This document shows positions 48,401 to 60,400 of a stretch of 64,000 bases of DNA, piece after piece. The first letter of the stretch is position 1; each line of letters opens with the position of its first letter. The notes beneath the pieces were generated by a model that had not been told where the DNA came from, did no database searches, and saw only the letters and a program-made list of their open reading frames with translations. Source of the stretch: Undaria pinnatifida (Eukaryota; Sar; Phaeophyceae; Laminariales; Alariaceae); contig JABAKD010000013.1 in assembly GCA_012845835.1 (NCBI GenBank), positions 1,912,415-1,976,414 on the forward strand, given 5' to 3'. Position numbers and translations under genes: made by a program.

Positions 48401-51400
48401 GCATTATCTCAGGAATACCCTGCCATGCCAACAGCAGTTCAAAATCAACATAGCCTCGCCTGGCCTAACCTGGCCTACCTCAACATTACCAAACGGGGAC
48501 GTAATCTGGCCCAGTCTTCCGCTGCCTACCCTAAACCGTAAAATAACCTTAACCACAACAGCCCAAGCCCAAGCCCAAGCCCGACCCAAGCCAAAACCGC
48601 ACCAAACTAAACCAAATAAACCCCAACCCAACTGAACCCAAACAAAACAAAACGAACAACCCAACCTGCCCCAACCCCACCCACCCCACCCCAACCCAAA
48701 CCAAACAAACCCAACCCAACCCTACAACACAAAACCCCGACCCGACCCGAGCCGACCCAAACCAAGCACCTCACACCCCACCGAACCCCATTCCATCACA
48801 GCCCGACCCAACCCAAACCGCACCTGAATCTGCCCCAGGTGCAGCACCCCTTCCACGGCTACGACCTCCAACACCCCATCGTGGAACGACGTCTTAGACT
48901 CCCGTCGCACCGACGACGACCCCCTGCTATCCATTGGCCGACCCCACCGACCCTCCTCGCTCCCCGACCCGCTCCCCGACCCGGCCTCCCACCCAAGCCA
49001 GCCCCCGACCCCCTCCACCCCTTCCGCCTCCCCGAGGGACCCCGCCTCTTCTCCGCCTGCGGCGTCCGTCCGAGAACCATCAGATAAAGAGGCAGTTCCT
49101 CCCTCCACCGCCCCCTCCCCCGCCACCCCTCCCCCCCCCACCTCACCATCAACATCGCTATCCCCCCCCGCTCCCACCCCAGTCCCATCCCCAGCCCCCC
49201 CCGGTCCAAGCGGAGCATTCTGAAGCCCGCCCCCGACCCCGGCGCGCAATCGTCCGAGTTTCTCTATCTCCGTTAGAGGCACAGTCGCCACCACGGGCTC
49301 CCCTTGCTGCAACCGCCTCCCCTTCCTCCCGCCCCTCCAAAGACCATTTCTGGGGGTCTTTGGGTTTCCCAGAGCGGCGGAGGCGGCGCTAGCAGCGGGG
49401 GCGGGCGCGGGGGAACCAGGGATCCCCCCACCCCGTCCCCCCGCGTCCACCAGGCCGCTAGTATCGAAACCCCACACGGTCGTCTTATGCTGCGTTGTCT
49501 GCGGGTAGCTGAGGGGATGGTTGGAGGTTCTCCCCGCCCACGCACGCCTGTTTCGCTCCTGCTCCGTGTCCCGTGAGGCCGAGGGCGATGGGGGCGACAC
49601 GGTATGTTTATAGTCCGTGCGGGATAAACAAGCGCCAGAGCATGCGTACCCGTGTGGGGACAACGCCGCCGATTTCAGAGATCCACGGGTCGGGGAGGGG
49701 AGAGGGGAGCGGAGCGGAAGCGAGATGCGAGGGGGGGCAGGGGTCGACGGAGGGGGGCAAAACACGGAGAAGGGAGGGCAGGATATAAGCTTGCTTCGTA
49801 CCCGCGCGCAGAGCCGGAACGCAAACAAAAACAAATTAACAGTCCTAAACATATGCTACAGTACATGGCCGGGTGTGCGCACCGTTGACGCGCATACCGG
49901 CGTGCCGCGGTGGCAGAGTGTCCGGTGTCACGGCGCAGTTCGCCAGTTTCCCCCTTTCCCCCTCCCTTCCACCCCCCCCCCCCCCCCCCCTCCGCGCTTC
50001 CCTCCCTTCCACTCCCCCCCCCCCCCCCCCCGCGCTTCCCTCCCTTCAAATCCCCTCTTCCCTCTCCATCCCTTCCAATCTCCTCTTCCCTCTCCATCCC
50101 TCCCTTCTCCCCCCACCCTCCTGCCAGCCAGCCTCCTGCCGCTCAGGCGCCGTGGCACTCCGACGAGATAACCGGGGGATTAACAGCCCAACCCCCGTCA
50201 AAACTACGAATTCAAATGGAAGAGAATAGCGCGGCTTCGCGATCGAAGACAAAAGCCATGCTACGCTGTGGACGTCCTACGGTAAACCACGCCGTGTACA
50301 CCCCTGCCTCCCGCCGCCCCGCGCCACGCGTAGGGGGGCATATCCTGCCGCACAATGGCGAATGCTATTTTTCCCTATGTCCAAATTCTGGCCTTTTTTA
50401 CTTCTCATTTTTTCTATTATCTTTTTGTTTCTTTGTTTTCAAATAGCCGAGTGTGTTGGCTTGCAAAAAATCGTTTTTGCCTGCGTGCTCAATGCGGTTG
50501 GCTTTGCATGGCCGAATCACCCCGCTGCATTTGCAACGTGTATTTCTGTTATCTAGTTCGTGACCACAGAGCTCGTCTCGGTAGAAGGCATCGGCACGGA
50601 CACCGGTTGTGCTGGATGTGCACGGGTGGAAAAACAGATAAATATGAAGAAAGCACCTTCCTAGCGGTGGTCTGACTAGAACAGCATCGTCTCTCGAGGA
50701 GGCATCGGCACGTGACACTGGTTACGCTAGACGTGGATGACTGGAATCATCAGTTTAATGTGAACAACACACATTGGTGGCGGCGGTTCTTAAAATCCTG
50801 AACGGAGAGACTGTTGTATCCACTACCAGGTACCTCGCTTCCAACAACCAACGTTGATACTGCTGTAACTACTACATTCAAAAATGGAGGCGCAAACAAT
50901 GCTCCACGGTATATATAATATATATATATATATATATCTGACGGCCTACCTGACACGACACATGCGCGGGAGTGTGAATTCAAAAAGAACGGCACAGACC
51001 ACAGACGCACCTCGACTGCCCAGAGCTTGGAACCGCCCCCGTAGCTGTTGATGTTGCACGCGATAATGCTCGCCGTAGTTTCTGCCGACACAGGAAAAGG
51101 AGGCGAGTAGGGTGGTAGGGTTGCTGGTTTTGAATGGCTTGGGACGCGACAAACATGTACGCAAAGGCGTAGAAAAAATGGGCGGTTGGGGGGGGACGGG
51201 GGGGGGGGGGGAGGGGGGCTGTTTGTTGTGGCCGCTGTGGGATGTGGCCGCGACACACACGAACGCGGAAAGAGGGTGGGCGGTTGAGGGGGGGGCTGTC
51301 TGCTGTTGATCCAGTAGAATGTGAAGGCGGCACACACGAAGGCGCGTAGACAGGGAGGGGAAAGGAGGCGGGGTCGGGATGTGAAGGAAACAGCCGCGGC

Positions 51401-54400
51401 GATTCCGCCCCAACAACACGACAAAAAATGACCTACTGAAAGGTCGACGACGGAACATCTCGGGCTAAGCCGCCAACTCAAACACGCCACCCAAGCACAA
51501 GCAGCACCCTTACCCCTGCTCAGCCAGCCCTCAATTTCTACACACCCCAGCATCTGCAACACTTCCACCCCTCGTCAGGCTAGTCTCAAATTCCAAACAC
51601 CTTCGACACCCTCCAACGCCTCTAAGACGCAACACCTACAACCTCAACACTCGCAACAACCCAGCGCCTCCCAATTCTTACGAACATCCTCAATACCGCC
51701 GACAAAATGACATCCCCAATAGGCCAGGGGAGCACGTCCATCGGAATCCCACCGGCCACACGCCTCGAATGGTGGGAATGAAAAACAAATAGGAGCGTTG
51801 AGATTACTGTACGAATCGAGAAAACGACATACATTCCAACGTTTTTACTTGGTTTCAGTATCATCTGTCTGGGCTCTCGGAACAACAAGTGTAGCGTTCG
51901 GACGACAAAAAAACGTACGTCCCTTAATGGGCTGTTCATGGAACAAAAAAAACAAGTCGGCACTCACCGGCAAGCTCGACCAATCAGGCGTCGCAGCGCA
52001 TCTCTAGCCTGACTACAGTATTCAAGCTGAATCGGACCACCAATCACGTAGGGTCTAACAGACCACCAACACCATTAGAAGAGTATTCAGGCAGTCCCAC
52101 CACATAATTAATAGACGATCCATATAGAAAAAAGAAGCACGTCGGCAATTAAAGGTTATTCATAGAGTAAAAAAGAACGTCGGCAATGTGAAGGCCAGTA
52201 GTCACACAAAAAAAATCCTGCCGGTACGAAATAGCTTACTCACAAAGTAAAAAGCCCGTCGGTAACTAATGTGCTCTTCATAGAGTACCAAAAAGTCGGC
52301 AATTGGAGCACCAAAACACGTCGTCTCACCCAGAAGTACGACCAATCGGCGGTCGTGGCTCTGGCCTGACTATTCGAGTCGAATAGACTATCAAGTCTGG
52401 CATAGTCCAACAGACGACCAGCACTAATATTTAGAAAAATACTATGCATATAGTTTCACCAAGAATTTTCTAGGCTGTTCACAAAGACAAAAGCGGGTCG
52501 TCAATTGATACCTCTTAAGCCTATTTCGAAAAGAACACGCGGTCTCACCCGGAAGCTCGACCAATCGGCCGTCGCAGCGCAGCTCTAGCCTGGCCGGTAG
52601 GTCGTGACACGCACGCACCAGGCCAGAGCGAGCGCCGAGCTGGGCGTACATCACCTGGACACCGGTAAATAGGTGTACGGTACAACGATGCTTGAGGAAT
52701 AAGGTAAAAGGTACAAAGGCAGAGTTAAATCGACACACGACGCGTATGAAAATCCGTGGAAGTGTGGTGAGCTAAAGCTTTATTTTTCCCCATCCGCCGG
52801 AGGATGAAAAAAAAAAAAAAAAAAAAAAACAGTACGTGCAACATACAGAACTCACATACGTGTCGGGTACGGTATAGACCTCTTACAGAACCCACGAAAG
52901 TGTCGGGCACTGGTAACACCCGCGTAGATACCCCGGGTAGGTTATGTACAATTACAAGCGAAGCAAGTCTCTAATTTACGAGAGGGCAAAGGAAATAAAG
53001 GGTTCCTTGCCACCCCCGCATGCCCGATTTCCCTTCATGTCCCGCCCGAACACCTGAAGAACTAAATACTAAAATGATGTATGTGACTACTGAGACAGCA
53101 GCAGCAGTGCAGCAGCACAGCAGTATGTACCAGAAGGATTGGCATTGGGGGTGGATGGCTTGGCTTGACGACAAGAACACAATATGCAGGGCTTTTCACG
53201 GGTCGGATCACTTCTCGCGGGCCGGACAGGGTCAGGGGGACCCGATCCGACCCGACCCGACCCGACCCGACCCGACCCAACCCGACCCGTGGGATTAGAA
53301 CACCTCCTGACCCGACCCGACTCGACCCACTGAGACCTTGAAAACCTCCTGGCCGGACCCGCGAGCCGGGTCATGACCCGTGGAAAGCCCTGCAAAAAAT
53401 TCCACAGCAAAACCTAGCGAGAGCTGCAAGTATCTTCACAGGATTGATAGTCACCATCATGACCCGTGGGCCGGGTCATGACCCGTGGAAAGCCCTGCAA
53501 AAAAATCCACAGCGAAGCCTAACGAGAGCTGCAAATATTTTCACAGGATTGATGGCCACCATCACCAGCGAACGCGGGCACTGACCTTGTTGACCGCCCT
53601 GCTGAAGAACAGCATCGGCCGGGCTTCCCTCATCTGCACAACCGAGCACGAGAAAAACAACAACACAAAAAAATCGTCTCAAAAAACGGGCAACGTGGCA
53701 GGTCATCCACAAACAGCACACAACACGCACAACAGATAGATGGAAACGACCGAAAAAAGGAGCAAGGCTCGCCTTAGATATCCTCTTCAAACAACAATCA
53801 TAGTTAAAACGCAGCAAACTATGCACGCAAGGCACACACTACCCGTTGTACCCGCCAACGTTCTCCACTCTGCCACGCCCTGCCTCACCCCTCCTCCCCT
53901 TTCCGATCCTTACTCCGACCCCCCTCAACTACCCCCCCCCCCAACTTCCACGACCCCCAACCCTCCCCCCCCCCCCCCCCGAACCTAAACCGCCTACCTT
54001 GTGGAAATCCAGGGCGACCTGTCCGTCTACCCCGATGCCGAGGTAGTTGTTCATGATCAGGCTTCGGTCCTTCTGGCTCTTTCGGAAACCCCCCTTTCCC
54101 GTCGCGACAACCGACACCGACCACCTGTCCAACATTGTCACCTGCTCTCCACAAAGCAGGCAACCGGCGGCACATGCGTTTGTGTGTCATGGGTAGTACG
54201 TGAGACGTTTTTAGGGTCGTTCCCAACTACAACGAAAACGAAAAAACAATAACGAATCCTGACACAAAATCGGTATTCCTGACATTTTGAAATTCTGAAA
54301 CGTCACGGTTTGAAAAAAAAAACTCCGACGTTTTCATGTCAGGAATCCCCTGCCATCATTTTTTTAGTGGAAGTGTCAAAACGATTCAAAAGTTCGGACT

Positions 54401-57400
54401 CCTGACAAGACATCAACACGATTCGCGAAAAGTGTCACGTTGTATTGTAATTGTTCCGGACTTCATTTTTGGGTTCCTTAGGAGGAACGACCCTTAGCCT
54501 GCTTGACAACGTCCATGAAGTATCACCCCATTAGGGTGCTTGCGGGATGCCAAACTTGGTTGGGCAGGAATCGGGGAAAAAAACAAATATACTACCGTAG
54601 TATTGAAACCGCCCAACATCACAAGCTAAGTCCTAACCGAGGAAAAAAAAGAATACAAACACGTTTTCCTACCACAGTTTATATATATATATATATATCT
54701 AACCTACTTGTTCGTGGATCGGTTATCACTATTATTAATAGCCCATGAAGGTGTTGGCGGGATGCCAAACCTGGATGGGTAGCAGTTGGGCAAAAAAATA
54801 TAAACAACAGTAGTAATGGAACCGTCCAACATCATAACTTACTTATACAACAGTGATATTGAAACCTTCCAACATCATAAATTAAGGCCACCCCAACCCA
54901 CGAAAAGATCGGTTAGAAACATGTTTTCCTACCATGATTTTCTATATCTCTAACCTACTTGTTCGTGGATCGGTTTCTAACTATTATCAACAGTCCATGA
55001 AGGTGTTGGCGGGATGCCAAACCTGGATGGGTACCAGTTGGGTAGAAAAACGTATACAACTGTGGTATTGAACCCGTATAAACTTAAGGCCACCCCAACT
55101 GAGGGACCAAAAAGGTTAGAAAGACGTTTTCCTACCGTATTTTATATAGCTAACCTATTTTATAAAACTATTCTAACAACGTCAGCTGTGAATTCGACCA
55201 ATTACGGGCAATGCATGTCTCTGCAAGCTGCATTCTACACCGGCCGCCCGTTTTCAGTAAGTTATCATGATTCATCATTGTTGAAGGCAATATGAAATAC
55301 ATACAGCAATAGTAAAACCTGATCAATATCAGCCGTTCGCGGGTTGGTTGGCCTCGGGTTACGACGTCCGTCGATTTCACCATCAATACTGTTAATCCTT
55401 CGAAGTACATGTTTTCTAACCCAACAGAAACTGGAAAATGCAAACACCATATTTTAGTAGAGCTGTGAGCTGGCTAGCCTTTGACGGAGCGCTATAATAG
55501 GTACTACAGCTGAAATACCTTTGTTGGGCGGTGGAGTGAAAGCCAAAGTAACTTACCTGACTTACAACGTGTCCTACAATAGGAGTAGCACGTAGTGCCG
55601 GGTTTCCATAACCCACAACCGTCGGAAGCTTATTCTTATTTCTTCCTTTTTCTTTTTTTCTTCGTCCCATTTATTGTCCTCGCATTACTCTCGCCCTCCC
55701 AGTAGTAACTCAGATCCGGGGTCACATAGCGTGCCCTCCTCCCCCCTCCCCACTACGGTACGTGCCTTCCTCTTTATCGCGCGAATAATTCAGCAAAATC
55801 TTTCCTCGTCGACTCGCGTCGAACTGTTCTTGTTTCGCAATATTGCTTTGTCGTATACCAGGTACCTAAGCCAAAGGTTATCTTTCATCGGGTACTCGTA
55901 TATAGCACTTTTCTTTTCTGCAAATAATCAAGTTTTTGTCTCACAAGGGAAAAAGCTAGCTCCTCGTCATGTTAAGATCCTCATGAAAGAAATCGAATTG
56001 TACCTCTTCCACCATGGCATGCGGCTTGCCCCATTTCCAACTCCTAAATGTTTCACTCTAATTCCAAGTTTTTTGTCTCCATATCGGGACTGCGGTGCTA
56101 AAACGGTCACGTACCAATTGCTCAGTATTGACACATGCTCTCCACAAAGCAGGCAAACGGCAGTAAGTGCATTTCTGGTGTCACGACTGGAACGATGGTG
56201 TGTGTGACGTCGTGTACCTCTTGTGATATGTGCCGTCTAGCATTATCGCCTGCTCCGCCAAAACAGGAAAAGAGAAGGTCGATGGGTTGGAGCTATGTTT
56301 TAGTATGCACGGGTTCGCCTGGCATTTGCGATGCGTGTGTCGGGCCCATGTGTGGTTACAGGTACGGCCGTGGGATAGCTGGGCTTCACGGGAACATTGG
56401 GTACCCCGCTTTAAGAGAGCCCAAGATAAGACCATTCGGGACCTAAGAGCCGTCAAAACGGCTTGTCAAGCCTCGTGACGCCTATACTAAAGTCTACGTG
56501 ATACCCAATCGATTATAAGAGCGGAACAGATATAAAAGTGGTCGATTTCGGGTGTCACGGGGCCACCAGGATACCCCCTTGTACATAGTACTTGGGAGGG
56601 AGGAGTGGGTTACTGCTATCATATACCACGGCTAGCTCTAACGCTTGGGTGTACGAGTGAAAGCCAACTAACTGATTAACTCTTGAATAACAAAACAACA
56701 CCTGTCTGGCATTGGTAACTTGCCCCAAAAAGCAGGCAATAGACGAAAGCTAGCGTGTGTGGCATGTTCAGTTTGTGGTGCACGTGGCGCGATTGTGGTT
56801 GTGGTGTGTTTGGTGCCAATTAATAGAGCCGTGAGCTGGTTATACAGGCTTGAGGGTTATTCACAGATATTACTTGGGGGGGGGAGAAGGAGCAGTAGGA
56901 GTCAACTAACCGATTTAGTCTTCACTCATTACTTAATATTTCTAGCACCACCTGTCTAGCATGGTGACCCTCCCCACAAAGCGCGCAACAACCTCACTAC
57001 GAAGACTACGGCAAACTGTAGTCTTGAAAAAAATGTTTCAGTCTTCACTCATTACTTAATATTTCTAGCACCACCTGTCTAGCATGGTGACCCTCCCCAC
57101 AAAGCGCGCAACAATGTCACCACGAAGACTACGGCAAATTGTATATATATATATTTTAAATGTTTCAAATACGTCAGCTGTGATCCCGATCAATGTAAGG
57201 GTTTGTATTCATCCTTGCAAGCTAAGCGACACAGCGGTCGTGCCTTATTAGTATATGAACAGTGTCATACAGTATGATACAGTGTGATACAGTATGATAC
57301 AGTATGATACAGTATGATACAGTATGATACAGTATGATACAGTATGATACAGTATGATACAGTATGATACAGTATGATACAGTATGATACAGTATGATAC

Positions 57401-60400
57401 AGTATGATACAGTATGATACAGTAATCAGCGTCCCCAGTGTAGTAAGTGAATCTCGTCCCTACTACAGTCAACGTCGGGCGCTCGAATCCTCCCGAGTGC
57501 ATGCTCGTGCTCGTAGGAACTTTTCTTGCGGAAAACTAGGCGAGCGGAAAGCGCGAGAGCGTGAGTTAGCAAACTTGGACGAAAAACGACGAGCATTAAA
57601 AGCGGAGAGGTAGGAATACTGAACCCTATGCGCGACAAAAATGAAGGCATGTACCGCGGGGGTGGGAGGGGAAGACACCCGCGACCATGGCTTGTCCAAA
57701 AGGTCGTAGACGGGAAAAAATACTCTTAGTGGTCGGGCTGGAGACTAAACGTGCAGAAACACACACACCAACACACATTGTGCTATATACGGTATGCAAG
57801 GTTGCCCGACGGCACGGGCTCGATTTTGATATCCCGGGGGGCGTCGCAAGTCCAAAAGGGGGAACACAGCCGTTTCAACTATGGTACAATACCCCCATTC
57901 GCTTTTCATGTCTAGGTCACCCACGCGCGAGGCTAACTGGAGTTAGACGGCCATTATTAATAGTTGGTTGGTGCAGGGTACCAAACAATTCCATGGCAGG
58001 GCATGTCGCCAAACCGAAAACAGACAGCTTGGAATTAGAATGGGCTTTGCTTTGCAGTAGGGGCAGGGTAGAGACATACATGCCCCCCGTCCCGTCCCGG
58101 CATTGTAGGTGTGCGACGGCCTACGGCCATGCACGACAAAGATTGCAGCTGTACCGTCCGCCCCCCCCCCCTCCCGCGTCACTCCCGAGCGTTCTCGATG
58201 GTATCCGCGGGGGTTTCTAAGTCCTCCGCGGCGTATCCCCCGCCAACCACAACCTCAGTATGAGCAAAAACTGCTTGGAGTTAGAATCGTATTAGTTTTG
58301 CAGTATGGCTTGGCTTAAGAGCCCCCTCCCCCCCCCCCCCGACGTCTCAAAAGGGATGCGTGGTCAAAGGCCAAATTACTATCAATAAGGCAAGCAACTC
58401 GACAGTACGCCCCACCCCCCCCCGCCCGCCCAACAAATGAATACGCCCCCCCCCCCCCCCCCCCCCCCCCCCACGTGCCACCTGAGCATTCTCGATGATG
58501 TCCAGGAGGGTCTCTAAGTCCTCCCCGGCGTATCCCCCGCCCCAGCCCAGCACCCGGGCCAAGTCGTTCCCCGTCCCCAGAGGAAGCACCGCCAGCGGCG
58601 GCCGTTTGACCTTCCAATTGATCGCGTCTACAGACTGTACTTGGCCGCAGCACGCACAAGTACGGGACAACAATAACAAAAACGCCACCGCAACAAAGAG
58701 CGCGACAGGCAGCGAGCGGGGAGGTGGGGGGTGTCCTTACGCGGGGGAAATGGAGGTTGGAGTTAGATTGGGGGGAGGCGGAAGGGCGGGAAGTGGGCTG
58801 TGGGAGATATGGGGGGGGGGGGGTTCAGATTGGAGTTGGGGTATCGGGGCGGTGATAGCGGTAAAAGTGAGGGGGCGAGGGGGGTTGGGCGTGGGGGGTT
58901 GGGCGTGGAATTGGGGGCGGGAGTCCGGGGGGGAGGGATGTGCGGGTGGATATGGGGTTAGAGATGGGGGGGGGTGGGGGGCGATGATGGGAGGGGCACA
59001 TTCACGGGTATGGACGGAGTGGGACGCCGGGGAGGGGGGGGGGGGGATTGAGGTGGGGGGTAGGGGGGGCTAACAAAAAACACGTGTAATACCTGGTACA
59101 GAACAAACAAGTGAAGGTTGCGCCGGCGGCTGTTGGAGGGCGGACACAGCTGATACAATTGAATCGAGATATTTAAGGTTGTCTGTTTCCTTGGCACACC
59201 TGCAGGAGCCACGCGACAGTCCCATCCCCTCCGCACGCCAGCAGGCGAAGGTTGGGAACGTTCCGGAAGCGATGCAACACTTCAAGGGGGTCTTCCTGGC
59301 TCAGGTCGGACACCTGTCGTGTTTTGGCCAACGCCGACAAGCGAACAAAGCACAGCGAAAACAACCGGAAAAAAAAAAGACGTCGGCACAAGCAAGAACA
59401 AGGCACAACAAACATAAACATAATACAATACACGAAAGAACAACAAATATAATCATAAACTGTACACAAAAGCACAACAAACACAAACATAATACTGTAC
59501 ACAAAAGACACAACAACCGTGAGCAAAACACTTTACACAAAGCACAACAAACACATAATACTGCACACGAAACACAGCACAACCAAATCATGCAAACACG
59601 GTGACAGCGACAGCAACAGGCACCGGTGGCCGGAAGAGCCCAGCGACCAATCAACCGCGTAAGCACGCGCACACGTGTAGACGAATAGGAGCGAGCTAGA
59701 GCGCAGACACCGCCTCAACCACCGCCTCCGCCGTCTTAGCCGCCGACACAATTACCAACACGAGCACCCACACCACTAACACCAACGCTTTATACCACCA
59801 CAGCGCCGTCACCAGCACCGAGGCAAACGCCAGCATCACTACGAACACCGTTACCAACACCAACCACCAAATGCCACCAAGACCACCACCACCAATAACA
59901 GCAACAACAAAATCACACTAGCATACAAACACCAACACTCCCCATCAACATCAATGACAATATCAACACCCACACCCCCGCCAAGACCGCCTCCCTGTAT
60001 ACCTGTAGAGGTCTGAGCAGCGCCCGGCAGCGGCTGATGAGCCTGCTGAAACACCAATACGCGGCACCTACACCACCTACACCAAGACCGACACCCAATT
60101 ACTAACACCGTCAACCCCCCCCCCCGGACCCCCACCAACACCGCCTCACGGCATACCTGCAGAGGGTTGAGCAGCGCCCGGAAGCGGCTGATGAGTCCAC
60201 TGCCCTGCTTTCCGCCAGATTTTGAGTTTACGAATACGACGAGGGGGCAGCTGTCGTCCGGGATGTTATCCTCGCAAATGGACAGAGTCACCGACCGCGT
60301 CTTGCGGGAGTAGCTGACTGTACGGGTGGCATCTGCGCCTTCGCCACTGAGACAAATTGAGGGTGAAGGTGAGGGTGAGGGCAAGCGTAAGAGCAAGCGT

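Noticed and set aside
48934-50446. Proline-rich plus-strand frames near 49-50.4 kb
   Set aside because: Composition artefacts of C-rich DNA, antisense to kinase exon 11 or within its intron.
55674-56207. 177-residue plus frame in kinase intron 6
   Set aside because: It overlaps a decayed copy of the exon 7 acceptor and has no recognisable domain.
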